Shown here: piece after piece, positions 8,165-17,249 of the stretch
Layout of the letters: every line of letters begins with the position of its first letter
Numbering within the stretch: the first letter of the stretch is position 1
NCBI RefSeq assembly: GCF_000521505.1
Contig: NZ_CP003915.1
Coordinates: forward strand, 3,906,001-3,970,000
Direction of reading: 5' to 3'
Length of the DNA stretch: 64,000 nt
Origin: Advenella mimigardefordensis DPN7
GTDB taxonomy: Bacteria; Pseudomonadota; Gammaproteobacteria; Burkholderiales; Burkholderiaceae_B
Notes under the pieces: generated by a model
Databases searched by the model: none
Seen by the model: the letters and a program-made list of their open reading frames with translations, nothing else
Told to the model about the DNA's origin: nothing
Position numbers and translations under genes: made by a program

Positions 8165-9010
8165 ATGAATACACTCCTGCTCGTCGGCGGCGACCTGTGT
8201 GAACGAACAGCACGACTGCTGGATCCGGCCCATTGGCGGTGCATTGGCCTGCGCCGCAGCAAGGTAGCGTCCGCTCACGAGAACACCATTTCCTGGCGAC
8301 AGGCTGATCTGCTGAACCAGGAAAGCCTGTCCTTTCTGGGGGCGGACGAATTCTCAGCGGTCACCCATGTTCTATATGCCCCATCGCCAGACAGCAGGAC
8401 GATAGAGCACTACGCGGGCGTTTACTCGCTTGGTCTGCCAGGACTGCTCAATAGCCTGCCTCCCTCTTGCCTGAAAAAGCTTCAGCGCTGCGTGTTGGTG
8501 GGTTCCTCCGCCGTCTGGGCACCATCAGATGAGTGGGTCGATGAGAACACCCCCGTGCAGCAAACGAACTTTCGAGCCAGCGCACTGCTGGAGGCGGAAG
8601 CGGCTCTGCATGCTTCGCTGGCGCCGGGCGCAGGCGTTGCACTGCGGCTATCGGGCTTATACGGTCCGGGGCGACAGCAATTGCTGAAAGGATTGCAGGC
8701 CGGCACGATCACCGCACCCGACGGACCCGGCCATTGGGCGAACCGAATTCATATTGACGATGCGGCGCAGGCTTGTGCACATTTGCTGACGGTCCCCAAC
8801 CCCCAACCCCTTTACATTGGTACAGATGATTGCCCAATGCCAACCGCACAGTTCTATGACGAGTTGGCGAAGTTACTAGGCGCCCCCGCTCCCGCCCGAC
8901 AGATACGGCCGCCTAGTGGCAAGCGGCTGTCGAACGCGCGGTTACGGGCCAGTGGCTGGGAGCCGACGTGGCCGAATGCGCTGGAGTGGTATGCGAAGCA
9001 ACAGGCCTGA
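8165..9010 (+). CDS. NAD-dependent epimerase/SDR-extended protein (YeeZ-like)
   Basis: 281 residues. The N-terminus MNTLLLVGGDLCERTA is a Rossmann nucleotide-binding start in which the usual GxGxxG is degenerate. LVGSSAVW near residue 115 holds the catalytic-region Ser, and LRLSGLYGPGRQQLL near 165 is typical of extended SDR and YeeZ-like proteins. The usual YxxxK is not obvious, as in many atypical SDRs, so catalytic activity is uncertain. It starts 60 bases after the TetR gene on the same strand and may be co-transcribed. Substrate not predicted. Confidence 0.75.
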   Translation: MNTLLLVGGDLCERTARLLDPAHWRCIGLRRSKVASAHENTISWRQADLLNQESLSFLGADEFSAVTHVLYAPSPDSRTIEHYAGVYSLGLPGLLNSLPPSCLKKLQRCVLVGSSAVWAPSDEWVDENTPVQQTNFRASALLEAEAALHASLAPGAGVALRLSGLYGPGRQQLLKGLQAGTITAPDGPGHWANRIHIDDAAQACAHLLTVPNPQPLYIGTDDCPMPTAQFYDELAKLLGAPAPARQIRPPSGKRLSNARLRASGWEPTWPNALEWYAKQQA

Positions 9011-9325
9011 TCACTATCCGGAGCAGCGCCACCATCCGTTACCCGTAAGCGAACGGTATCAAATACAGCATCTGACGCGCGAGTAGCGCCGTCTACCTTC
9101 CCATTGCGGTGCAATCATCACCCGATTGGTGCGAGGCTCACCACAAGCATGATATTTCCCTCTAAAGCGCCACAATCCAGCCTCTGACGCGTGCATCTAC
9201 AGTCATGGCACCCCTCGCATCCGCATTGGCACAGCTTTTGCTCATGTAAACAGGTAGAACAAAAGCCAATGATATCCATTGTGTACTGTTAGCGATCAAC
9301 CGTCTTTTCGGCATATAACCTATCC
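9011..9325. other. Leader region of the sigma-54 activator gene
   Basis: 315 bases without a gene. They hold a -24/-12 promoter (9226-9241) facing the activator gene. Further upstream ATTGCGGTGCAAT (about 9104-9116) and GGTGCGAGGCTCACC (about 9128-9142) are short inverted repeats that could bind a regulator; neither clearly matches the 17956-17981 palindrome. Confidence 0.5.
9226..9241 (+). promoter_or_regulatory. Sigma-54 (-24/-12) promoter of the activator gene
   Basis: TTGGCACAGCTTTTGC fits the sigma-54 consensus TGGCAC-N5-TTGC, with exactly ten bases between the invariant GG and GC. Transcription would start near 9253, about 73 bases before the ATG at 9326. This suggests that the enhancer-binding protein gene is itself sigma-54 dependent and perhaps self-activated. 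Confidence 0.65.
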
Positions 9326-10942
9326 ATGTCTCAAGCGCCCCCTACCCCAACCGACGACGATGGCCCAGCGTACTGGCGCTCCCAGGAAATGCTGTTGCTG
9401 CAGAATATCATTGCGCTTTCCGATAAAAAATTCTCTTATGAAGCCGTGTATAAAGAGATATTGCATCTGCTATCGGAGTTGTTAGGCCTGAATCGCGGCC
9501 GTATCGTGCTGCAAACCCCAGGCGCAAGGGAGGGCAAAATCCGCTATTCATATGGCCTGACCCGCGAGGAAGCGGAAAAAGGCGTCTATGCCTTTGGCGA
9601 AGGCATTACCGGGCGCGTACTGGCAACCGGCCAGCTTGCCGTCGTGCAGGACATCGATAACGAGCCTTTGTTTCTTTTTCGTTCCGTTGAACGCAGGCAT
9701 TTGCCGCAGGAGCATGTCGCGTTTATTGCCTTGCCGATTACGGTCGGACAGCAGGTCAAAGGGGCGCTGGTTTGCCACCGCATCCGCACGCGTTCGCGCG
9801 CACTGGCCGATGATCTGACCATTCTTCGCATATTGGTCACTTACATTGGTCAGCTGATGCATCTTGAAGGGCATATCGAAGAAAAAAATCGCGAGCTGGA
9901 ACATTATAATCAGCTGCTGCACGGCAGTCATTATGACATTTCGCATTACGGCATCGTGGGCAATTCACCCGAGCTGTTCCGGGCCATTTCCGAACTGGAA
10001 CGGGTCTCAGACTCCACGGCAAGCGTGTTGCTGCTGGGACAATCCGGTACCGGCAAGGAGTTGTTTGCCCGGGCGCTGCATCTGGCCAGCCCGCGTCAGG
10101 ACAAGCCGTTTATCAAGGTCAATTGCGCGGCCATTCCCGAATCGCTGTTCGAGAGCGAGCTGTTTGGCTACGAAAAAGGTGCATTTACGGGTGCCACCAC
10201 ACAGCGCAAGGGGTTATTTGAACAGGCAGATGAAGGCACGATTTTTCTGGATGAAGTCGGCGAGCTACCGTTGAGCATGCAGGGCAAATTATTGCGCACA
10301 TTGCAGGAAGGCACGATTACGCGCCTGGGAGGTAAACAGGAACTGAAGATTGATGTGCGCCTGGTTGCTGCCACCAATCGGAATCTGGGCCAGGAGGTAC
10401 AAAACGGCCGCTTTCGGGAAGATTTGTATTACCGCCTGAATGTGATTCCGATTCAGCTTCCTTCGCTGGCAGAGCGCAAAAGCGATATTCCGGCACTGGC
10501 CCTGCATTTTCTGAACAAGTTTAATCAGGCCAATCAGCGTAATCTCAATCTGAAGCCGGATGCGCTCACCCTATTGCAGAACCACCATTGGCCCGGCAAC
10601 ATACGGGAACTTTCAAATGTCATGGAGCGCATGGTGCTGCTGTCCGACAAACTCGTCCTGACGGCAGATGATCTGAAACCCTTCATGAGCATCAACAGAG
10701 TCGATGCCCCATCGCCATCGCCATCGCCATCGCCAGCCTCAGCCGTGAACCACCTGCCCATCCATGCGCCACCAGAATCGTTGCCAACTGTCATACGACC
10801 TTACGCCAGCGTAAACTCACACTCCGGCCAGACCTTGCTGGAAGCGGTGCGACTGGCGGGCGGCAATAAATCCCGGGCTGCGCAGAATCTCGGATTAACG
10901 GTACGGCAACTAACCTACCGCATGCAGAAAATGGGACTCTGA
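9326..10942 (+). CDS. Sigma-54-dependent activator with GAF sensor domain (NifA/FhlA-like)
   Basis: 538 residues. A GAF domain spans about 30-180 (GEGITGRVLATGQ and a VAFIALPITVG segment, as in NifA). The AAA+ domain spans about 205-445, with Walker A GQSGTGKE, the sigma-54-contacting GAFTGA near 283-288 and Walker B TIFLDEVGE. A Ser/Pro-rich linker encoded by four CCATCG repeats precedes a Fis-type HTH at about 495-538 (GNKSRAAQNLGLTVRQLTYR). It converges on the cyanase operon, whose promoter is of the -24/-12 type, so it is the obvious candidate activator. The ligand of the GAF domain is unknown. Confidence 0.92.
   Translation: MSQAPPTPTDDDGPAYWRSQEMLLLQNIIALSDKKFSYEAVYKEILHLLSELLGLNRGRIVLQTPGAREGKIRYSYGLTREEAEKGVYAFGEGITGRVLATGQLAVVQDIDNEPLFLFRSVERRHLPQEHVAFIALPITVGQQVKGALVCHRIRTRSRALADDLTILRILVTYIGQLMHLEGHIEEKNRELEHYNQLLHGSHYDISHYGIVGNSPELFRAISELERVSDSTASVLLLGQSGTGKELFARALHLASPRQDKPFIKVNCAAIPESLFESELFGYEKGAFTGATTQRKGLFEQADEGTIFLDEVGELPLSMQGKLLRTLQEGTITRLGGKQELKIDVRLVAATNRNLGQEVQNGRFREDLYYRLNVIPIQLPSLAERKSDIPALALHFLNKFNQANQRNLNLKPDALTLLQNHHWPGNIRELSNVMERMVLLSDKLVLTADDLKPFMSINRVDAPSPSPSPSPASAVNHLPIHAPPESLPTVIRPYASVNSHSGQTLLEAVRLAGGNKSRAAQNLGLTVRQLTYRMQKMGL
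10709..10732 (+). repeat. Four tandem CCATCG hexamers inside the activator gene
   Basis: Four perfect copies of CCATCG in the coding sequence of the activator, encoding a Ser-Pro repeat in the linker between the AAA+ domain and the DNA-binding domain. Copy-number change by slippage would keep the frame and only alter linker length. Confidence 0.9.
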
Positions 10943-10960
10943 TCGCACGCCAATATTTGT

Positions 10961-10991
10961 AAAAAAGGGCCTGTTTACAATCCAGGCCCTT
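10961..10991 (-). terminator. Rho-independent terminator of the cyanase operon
   Basis: AAGGGCCTG and CAGGCCCTT (10965-10973 and 10983-10991) form a 9-bp stem with a 9-base loop. Read leftwards, it is followed directly by a run of T (the AAAAAA at 10961-10966 on the + strand). It lies 34 bases after the cyanase stop. In the other direction it lies just after the activator gene but has no T-run. Confidence 0.75.
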
Positions 10992-11024
10992 ACTCTCAAC
11001 ACGTATAACGGTGTGTCTTGCCGA

Positions 11025-11474
11025 TCAGTACTGCTTATAGGGCAGGAATTTGCCAGACAGCACAACATTCACGCGATCACCCTTGGGATCGTTCTCACGC
11101 TGAATGTCCATTGAAAAATCGATTGCACTCATAATGCCATCGCCAAACTCTTCATGAATCAATTCCTTGATCGTCGTGCCATACACATTGACGAGTTCAT
11201 ACCAGCGATATATCAGCGGATCGGTGGGCACGGCGGTGTCGAGTGACCCTTTTTGCGGCACCACTTGCAACCATGCCACCGCCTCATCGCTCAGACCGAA
11301 CAGTTTGCCCAATTGTTCAGCCTGCTTTTTGTCAAACGTCATTTGCCCAAGACAACCGGCAGTGGTCCATTCCTTGGACAGACCGATTTCCCTGGCTACA
11401 TCGGCCCATTTAATGCCCTTGAGCACTTTGGCCGACAGAATCATTTTGGTTACTTCATCGCGACTGGAGATCAT
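11025..11474 (-). CDS. cynS: Cyanate hydratase (cyanase)
   Basis: 149 residues. The N-terminal helical domain (TKMILSAKVLKGIKWADVA) and the catalytic C-terminal domain both match CynS. The catalytic Arg, Glu and Ser known from the E. coli enzyme (R96, E99, S122) are conserved as R90 (IYRWYELV), E93 and S116 (GIMSAIDFSMD). The enzyme converts cyanate and bicarbonate to carbamate and CO2, and carbamate then gives ammonia. It is the last gene of a leftward operon whose ABC transporter genes are of the nitrate/cyanate type, so cyanate is either imported or formed by the operon's own oxidoreductases. Confidence 0.96.
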   Translation of the reverse strand: MISSRDEVTKMILSAKVLKGIKWADVAREIGLSKEWTTAGCLGQMTFDKKQAEQLGKLFGLSDEAVAWLQVVPQKGSLDTAVPTDPLIYRWYELVNVYGTTIKELIHEEFGDGIMSAIDFSMDIQRENDPKGDRVNVVLSGKFLPYKQY

Positions 11475-11525
11475 CTTTATTTCCTCTGTAAGTTAACATT
11501 CACCGCCCGGCGGCTCATAAAAAAA

Positions 11526-12467
11526 CTATTTTTTAACTGCAAACATCTTTCTTTCTGTTGATGCAGGCACACCAGGCTGCGCATTCGCGGGGGGATCTGC
11601 TGCAGCAAGCCCCTGCCCCGCTCCCACTTCGCGTAGCCCTTCTGGCCGCGCCTGCTGTCCCGACATCGATTTACTCACCAGAAAATCGATCAGGTGATTT
11701 CGGAGCCGGTAATATTGCGGGTCCTGGTGCAACGATTCGCGACTGCGATCGGCCGATAGCGTGTTCTCTACAATCTCGGCGATGCGCGCCTGCGGGCCAT
11801 TGCTCATGAGCATAATCCGGTCCGCCAGCAGAATGGCTTCATCTACATCGTGCGTAATCATGAAAACCGTCTGATTCGTCGCTTTGCAGATCTTGAGCAA
11901 CTCATTCTGGATATTGCCCCGTGTAAGGGCATCCAGCGCACCGAAAGGTTCATCCATCAACAGCATTTTCGGCTCTACCGCGAAGGCCCGCGCAATCCCC
12001 ACGCGCTGTTTCATGCCGCCCGACAACTCACTTGGCTTCTTGTGCGCCGCATGGCTAAGCCCCACCATATCAAGATAGGTTTGACTATGCTCTTTTACTT
12101 TCTCTTTGCTCCAGTCGGGATATTTCGACCGAACCGCAAATGCAATATTTTTCTCTACGCTGAACCAGGGCAGCAAGGCATGGCTTTGAAATACCACGCC
12201 CCGCTCCAGACTCGGCCCGGAAATTTCCCGGCCATCCATGATCACCACCCCGTCGGAGGGTTCTTCGAGCCCGGCCAGTACATTCAGAATCGTGCTTTTG
12301 CCGCAACCGGAATGACCAATCACGCAGATAAACTCGCCTTTATGGATATCAAAACTGATATTGTCAAACACCGGCACCGCATTTGCCTGGTACCTTTTTG
12401 ACATATTTTCAACCTTGATAAAAGGCAGCGCGTGCGTCACAGCTTGAGATGCAGTCTTATTCAACAT
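11526..12467 (-). CDS. ABC transporter ATPase, nitrate/cyanate/taurine type
   Basis: 313 residues. Walker A is GHSGCGKST, the signature LSGGMKQRV and Walker B LLMDEPFGALD, with HDVDEA as the H-loop. It closely follows the NrtD/SsuB/TauB pattern, with a roughly 50-residue C-terminal extension rich in Ala, Gly and Pro. Its start overlaps the permease gene by 11 bases, so translation is probably coupled. It energises import together with the permease and the NrtA-type binding protein. The operon context suggests cyanate, nitrate or a small nitrogen compound as substrate. Confidence 0.92.
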   Translation of the reverse strand: MLNKTASQAVTHALPFIKVENMSKRYQANAVPVFDNISFDIHKGEFICVIGHSGCGKSTILNVLAGLEEPSDGVVIMDGREISGPSLERGVVFQSHALLPWFSVEKNIAFAVRSKYPDWSKEKVKEHSQTYLDMVGLSHAAHKKPSELSGGMKQRVGIARAFAVEPKMLLMDEPFGALDALTRGNIQNELLKICKATNQTVFMITHDVDEAILLADRIMLMSNGPQARIAEIVENTLSADRSRESLHQDPQYYRLRNHLIDFLVSKSMSGQQARPEGLREVGAGQGLAAADPPANAQPGVPASTERKMFAVKK

Positions 12468-13341
12468 AGGTCAGTTTCCTTTGAATCACAGCAAATGCCA
12501 GGTCAAGCAACATGCCAATCACACCAATCATCAGCACGGCGAACATCACATTGCCGAGCGACAGGTTGTTCCATTCATTCCAGACGAAATAGCCAATGCC
12601 GGTTCCACCAATCAGCATTTCTGCGGCCACAATCACCAGCCATGCAATACCCATGGAAATGCGCATGCCCGTGATAATTGTCGGCGCCGCGGCGGGCAGG
12701 ATAACCAGGAACGCCTTGCGCAATGGCGATACTTCAAGGGTGCGCGCCACATTCAGCCAATCCCTGCGCACGCCAGCGACACCAAAAGCCGTATTGATCA
12801 GCATCGGCCACACCGAGCAAATGAAAATCACAAATATGGCAGAGGCATTGGCATCTTTGATGGTGTACAGGGCAATCGGCATCCAGGCCAGCGGCGAAAT
12901 CGGCTTGAGGATCTGGATAAACGGGTCTAGCGCGCGATACAGTACCGGTGACATGCCAATCGCAAAGCCGATGGGAATGGCAATCAGACAGGCCGCCAGA
13001 TAACCCAATGCGACACGCCCCAGGGAATGCAGCAATTGAATACCGATACCCTTATCGTTCGGACCATTGTCATAAAAGGGATTCGATAATTGATGAAGTG
13101 CGATTTTCCCGAACTGCAGCGGGGTCGGCATACCATTGACATCCTGCGCGCTATTGGCACCAGTCGCGCCGGACGCCGCATCCGGGGCCTGCCCCATCAG
13201 CATGGCATACTCAGCGCTTTCAGCAGATGCGCTGGCGTCTTGATCGGCGCTGCGTGTGCTCACTTGCCACAGCAATAGAAAAACCAACAGCATCACCACA
13301 GACAGCGCAGCGGAGCGGAAAATAAGTGAACGTTTCATCAT
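12457..13341 (-). CDS. ABC transporter permease, nitrate/cyanate type
   Basis: 294 residues with an N-terminal membrane anchor (residues 7-27), a periplasmic Ala/Gly/Asp-rich stretch, and then the BPD_transp_1 fold with at least five hydrophobic helices. The EAA loop reads RTLEVSPLRKAFLVILPAAAPTIITG near residue 200, typical of NrtB/SsuC. It begins 2 bases after the binding-protein stop and overlaps the ATPase start. A single permease gene implies a homodimer in the membrane. Confidence 0.92.
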   Translation of the reverse strand: MMKRSLIFRSAALSVVMLLVFLLLWQVSTRSADQDASASAESAEYAMLMGQAPDAASGATGANSAQDVNGMPTPLQFGKIALHQLSNPFYDNGPNDKGIGIQLLHSLGRVALGYLAACLIAIPIGFAIGMSPVLYRALDPFIQILKPISPLAWMPIALYTIKDANASAIFVIFICSVWPMLINTAFGVAGVRRDWLNVARTLEVSPLRKAFLVILPAAAPTIITGMRISMGIAWLVIVAAEMLIGGTGIGYFVWNEWNNLSLGNVMFAVLMIGVIGMLLDLAFAVIQRKLTYVE

Positions 13342-13343
13342 GC

Positions 13344-14732
13344 TTACCCTCTCTTGATAGCAAAACTATCCACATAAGCCGCTGTTTGCGAGGCATCATA
13401 GGTTTTGCCCATCACATCAAACGTCCGATAACCGGAAACAGGTTCTGCATCCGCACCCGCCAGGCTCAATTCAGCCATATGCCGGCGCGCATCGGTCATC
13501 AGGAAAACCTGCTCGGCCAGCGCCTTGTAATCGACGTCCTGCTTGATATACCCCCAACGCTTCATTTGACCAAGCATCCAGGTGGCCATGGAATACCAGG
13601 GCATGGGATCGAACCGCGCGCGATCGGGGTCGCGATGCACCTGCCCCAACCCGTCGGCGTAACGTCCGTCCAGCGCTTGCCGGATCACGATTTCAGGCTG
13701 ATTCAGATAATTGCGGGTGCTGATCACCTTGGCGATCTCCGGCAAATTTTCCGGCTTACCGGCGGCCGCCGAGGCATTCAGGATGGCGCGGTACAAGGCC
13801 GCAAACGTATTCGGGTTCTGCTTGACAAATCCATCGCTCACGCCGAAAGAGCAGCAGGGATGCCCGTTCCAGATTTCTTTGGACAGCAGATGAATGAAGC
13901 CGACACTATCGTACACGGCTCGCTGGTTAAACGGGTCCGGGCCGAGAAAGCCATCGATATTGCCGGCGCGCAGATTGGCAATCATCTCGGCAGGCGGCGT
14001 CACGCGCAATTGCACATCCTGATCCGGATCAATGCCATGTTCGGCCAGATAATAGCGCAGCAGGAAATTGTGCATAGAAAACTCAAAAGGAATCGCAAAC
14101 TTCATCCCCTTCCAGTTTTTCGGATCACGATTGTCTTTATGCTTCATCGCCAGGGTCAGCGCCTGCCCATTGGTGTTCTGTATCTCTGCCACGCGCATGG
14201 GCGTGGCCTGCGAGCCCAGCCCCATGGTGATGGCCAGCGGCATGGGTGCAAGCATATGGGCAGCATCCAGCGCCGAGTTCAGCATATTGTCGCGAACCAG
14301 CGCCCAGCCTGCGGTTTTCTGCAGGCTCACGTTCAGTCCCTGCTCCTTGTAAAAGCCCATGGGGTCGGCCATGATCAGCGGCGTAGCGCAATTGATAGGG
14401 ATAAAACCAATCTTAAGATCTTTCTTCTCCAGCTGCCCGGCCTCTGCCGCCATCGCCTGCATGGCTGGAATCGGTAACACAGCTGCAATAGCAGACATCG
14501 CAGTGGTGACGCCTACTGCCTTGAGAAACGTCCGGCGGGTTGGCTCATGCGGAAACAGCGCTTTGACGGCAGCCGCTTCAATAAAGTCGCGGGAACGCTT
14601 GTCCTGGTCGTCTGCACCGGCAACACGCGCCGCCTGTGAATCATGGGCCGCCTGACTACTATGGTTGCCGCAACAGCAACCGCCCAACGTACTCAGATGG
14701 GTATAGGGCCGATAGTGGTTGTCATCATTCAT
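13344..14732 (-). CDS. NrtA/CmpA-type substrate-binding protein with Tat signal and Cys/His-rich N-terminus
   Basis: 462 residues from the ATG at 14732 (AAGGGA nine bases upstream; a TTG at 14741 also exists). The fold is that of nitrate/cyanate/bicarbonate-binding proteins: LKIGFIPINCATPLIMADPMGFYKEQGL, then FAIPFEFSMHNFLLRYYLAEHGIDPD and FLGPDPFNQRAVY. A Tat motif TRRTFLK lies about 65 residues in, so the n-region is unusually long and contains GGCCCGNH plus several His. Substrate is probably a small nitrogen oxyanion or cyanate. The gene overlaps none of its neighbours but is within 2 bases of both, deep in the operon. Confidence 0.9.
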   Translation of the reverse strand: MNDDNHYRPYTHLSTLGGCCCGNHSSQAAHDSQAARVAGADDQDKRSRDFIEAAAVKALFPHEPTRRTFLKAVGVTTAMSAIAAVLPIPAMQAMAAEAGQLEKKDLKIGFIPINCATPLIMADPMGFYKEQGLNVSLQKTAGWALVRDNMLNSALDAAHMLAPMPLAITMGLGSQATPMRVAEIQNTNGQALTLAMKHKDNRDPKNWKGMKFAIPFEFSMHNFLLRYYLAEHGIDPDQDVQLRVTPPAEMIANLRAGNIDGFLGPDPFNQRAVYDSVGFIHLLSKEIWNGHPCCSFGVSDGFVKQNPNTFAALYRAILNASAAAGKPENLPEIAKVISTRNYLNQPEIVIRQALDGRYADGLGQVHRDPDRARFDPMPWYSMATWMLGQMKRWGYIKQDVDYKALAEQVFLMTDARRHMAELSLAGADAEPVSGYRTFDVMGKTYDASQTAAYVDSFAIKRG

Positions 14733-14733
14733 G

Positions 14734-16092
14734 TTACGCAATCCCTTTGTTACGGTTAAGTTGCTGCTGTTTTCTCAAATAGATGGTCGCAACATGCCGG
14801 CTGTCGGTCCATTGCTCCATATGCAGAAAATCGGGTTGTGCCGTCATGGTTCGCCATGCGCCCTGTCGGTCTGGCGTGCCCTGAATATCAATCGAAAGCA
14901 GACGGGTTTTCAGCTTGATAACCGGCGGCGCGTGCTGGTAACCGGTATCGGCACGACCGGCAATGTGATTGGCAATCGCAGTGGCCTGCTTGGCGATAGG
15001 TTCGATAAAGCGGCAGGCCGCGCCATGAATGCTGATACAGTCACCCAGTGCATAAATATCCGGGTCACTGGTCTGTAGGGTGCAAGGATCCACTACAATG
15101 CCGTTATCAAAATCCAGGCCGGCAAGCCTGGCCAGGCGTTTATCGGTAGCAAGCCCGGTTGCTGCGATAACCACATCTGCAATCAGCGCTCGACCGGACG
15201 CGGTCGTAATCAACTTGCGCTCATCAGTATTCTGAATGATGCTCTGCACGCTTTCATGACCGAAATAATCAATCCCCATATTGCGCTGACATTCAAGCAG
15301 CATGCGAGATGCCGCCTCAGGCAATAATGCTGCAAGCGGCAGTGGCAGGCAATCGATCAGCATCACACCATGCCCTGCACGTCGCAAATCCTCGGCCAGT
15401 TCGCAGCCGATCATGCCGGCGCCAATAATTGCAATCTGTTTGGGAGACTGGCCCAGCGCCTTGCGCATGCCGGCCCATCCGGCAAGATCATTGATCCGCC
15501 AGCATAATGAACTCGGCAGCACAGCAGGCAGACTGGGCCGGGCACCGACAGCAAGCACCAGTTTTTTATAGCCGAATGTGCCGCGGGTGGTGCGCAGTTG
15601 CTTAAGCACAGGACTGACGCCGGTCACGAAACAATCGCTGACCACTTCTACGCCAAGACGTTGCGCTGCATCAGCGGCCTGCTCTTTTACCAGGCTGTCC
15701 GCAGTCATGCCACGGCTCACCGCAACCGACAGCTCCGGTTTGTGATAACGATGCGCATCACTCGCACTCATTACGGTTAGCGGTACAGTCGGGTCCGCTG
15801 CGCGAATCGCCGAAGCGGCAGCCCAGCCAGCAGTACCGGCGCCAACCACCACCACGCCGTCCTCCCGAAAGACCGGCGCTACGTTGCCGGTGGCGGTGAC
15901 GGGTTCAGGTTTGTGATACGGTTCAAAATCGGTTTTGGTCACGCCACAGAGCGGGCAGGCCCAATCATCGGGAATGTCTTCGAAACGGGTACCGGGCGCG
16001 AGACCACTATCCGGGTCCCCGAACTCCTCGTCATAGATCAGACCGCAGGCGCGGCAGATAAACTGTTGCCAGTCACGTGCAAGCTCGCTCAT
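14734..16092 (-). CDS. Rubredoxin fused to an NAD(P)H:rubredoxin reductase-like FAD protein
   Basis: 452 residues. Residues 8-55 are a complete rubredoxin: CRAC (C13, C16) and CPLCG (C46, C49) hold the iron. From about 78 a two-dinucleotide-fold flavoprotein follows, with [17 protein letters not shown] (FAD) and [21 protein letters not shown] (NAD(P)H), and YALGDC near 345. This resembles AlkT/RubB-type reductases with their electron acceptor attached. Function: passing electrons from NAD(P)H to an oxygenase. The acyl-CoA-dehydrogenase-like flavoprotein encoded immediately upstream (4-base overlap) is the obvious partner, forming a three-component oxidation system in the cyanase operon. Confidence 0.9.
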   Translation of the reverse strand: MSELARDWQQFICRACGLIYDEEFGDPDSGLAPGTRFEDIPDDWACPLCGVTKTDFEPYHKPEPVTATGNVAPVFREDGVVVVGAGTAGWAAASAIRAADPTVPLTVMSASDAHRYHKPELSVAVSRGMTADSLVKEQAADAAQRLGVEVVSDCFVTGVSPVLKQLRTTRGTFGYKKLVLAVGARPSLPAVLPSSLCWRINDLAGWAGMRKALGQSPKQIAIIGAGMIGCELAEDLRRAGHGVMLIDCLPLPLAALLPEAASRMLLECQRNMGIDYFGHESVQSIIQNTDERKLITTASGRALIADVVIAATGLATDKRLARLAGLDFDNGIVVDPCTLQTSDPDIYALGDCISIHGAACRFIEPIAKQATAIANHIAGRADTGYQHAPPVIKLKTRLLSIDIQGTPDRQGAWRTMTAQPDFLHMEQWTDSRHVATIYLRKQQQLNRNKGIA

Positions 16093-17228
16093 ACCGGCAC
16101 CTCTTCTTTCATCAGACGTGCCATTTCCCAGCGCAGATGCTTGATCGCCGGCGTAACAATGGCCACAAAATGGGCTTCGCGCACACGCCGTTGTGGCGCC
16201 GCTGCACGCAGATAGCCGCGCGCGCCATGATGTAACAACGCTGACTGCGTCGCTTTCAGCGCCAGTTCCGCACCATGAGTGCGTGCATCCAGCACATCCA
16301 GCAAATATTCTTTGTCTGTGGCAAAGGGGGTTGCGACAAGCCCGGCAACGCGCGATTGCAGTTCATCAAACTCTGCCTGCATTCTGTCCGGCCCATCCCG
16401 CAAAAATGCATTCACATGTCCCAGGGTGGGCGTCACCTCGCGCATGGCATCAATACTGGCCTGAATCAAACCCGTTGCCATGCCGATCTGCAGCAGAATA
16501 AAGGCCCCGCGGATACGCGCCACAAAGGGTTTGGCCGGATCGGCGACAATGTCATCCTGACCAACAAAATAATCCTTCAGACGCACCCGCCACGTACTGG
16601 TGCCTTCCATCCCGGAAAAAGCCGGACACGCATCCAGCTGTACGCGCTCGTCCATATCCAGAATAAACAATACTTCATGTGTGATTTTTCCGGTCGCATC
16701 TTCGACAGCTGCAATCGCACCACAGTACTGCCCTTTTCCGATATGACTCACCCACGGCAGCGTTCCGTTAACCACATAACCATTTGCCACCTTTTGGGCG
16801 CGCAACAGCATGGGCTCGATACCGCTCAGATACTTCATCGGATTCGATAACGCAGTCCCGCCCAGCGTGAGGCCAGCGGCATGGCCGGCCAGACGATCCC
16901 GTAATGCCGTGTTTTCGGACTGATCCATATACAGGCCGCAAACACCATGGCACCACATCAGAAACGCGGTAGAACCACACACCGCCCCCACTTCCTGCAT
17001 GGCGGCCAGCGCCAGATCGTAACGGGTGTCCTGCGCGCCCAGATGGACGCCAAGCGCACCCGCTTTACCCAGGGCCGCCATGATCTCCCGCGGATAATGC
17101 CCCTCGTCAATGTTGTTCGCGATAGGCAGGAGTTCCTGGTGGGCAATCGCTTGCACCTGATTCAGCATGGCATTGCCAATACTGCAGCTTGCGCTATCGG
17201 TAGAATAGGTTTCCAGTGCGAGACTCAT
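16089..17228 (-). CDS. Acyl-CoA dehydrogenase-like flavoprotein, possibly a monooxygenase
   Basis: 379 residues with the acyl-CoA dehydrogenase fold: an N-terminal helical domain, a middle beta domain ([18 protein letters not shown] near 150, then the [17 protein letters not shown] segment) and a C-terminal helical domain. The usual catalytic Glu region is not evident. The same fold is used by flavin-dependent monooxygenases such as DszC and SfnC. Encoded between OsmC and a rubredoxin-reductase fusion, with a 4-base overlap to the latter, it is more likely an oxygenase or desaturase on a small nitrogen or sulfur compound than a fatty-acid enzyme. Substrate unknown. Confidence 0.8.
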   Translation of the reverse strand: MSLALETYSTDSASCSIGNAMLNQVQAIAHQELLPIANNIDEGHYPREIMAALGKAGALGVHLGAQDTRYDLALAAMQEVGAVCGSTAFLMWCHGVCGLYMDQSENTALRDRLAGHAAGLTLGGTALSNPMKYLSGIEPMLLRAQKVANGYVVNGTLPWVSHIGKGQYCGAIAAVEDATGKITHEVLFILDMDERVQLDACPAFSGMEGTSTWRVRLKDYFVGQDDIVADPAKPFVARIRGAFILLQIGMATGLIQASIDAMREVTPTLGHVNAFLRDGPDRMQAEFDELQSRVAGLVATPFATDKEYLLDVLDARTHGAELALKATQSALLHHGARGYLRAAAPQRRVREAHFVAIVTPAIKHLRWEMARLMKEEVPV

Positions 17229-17249
17229 GAGCAGCTCCGGTTAATGAAT

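Noticed and set aside
16089..17228. Fatty-acid beta-oxidation acyl-CoA dehydrogenase
   Set aside because: Context (cyanase, rubredoxin reductase, OsmC) and absence of an evident catalytic Glu region argue for a different flavoenzyme role.
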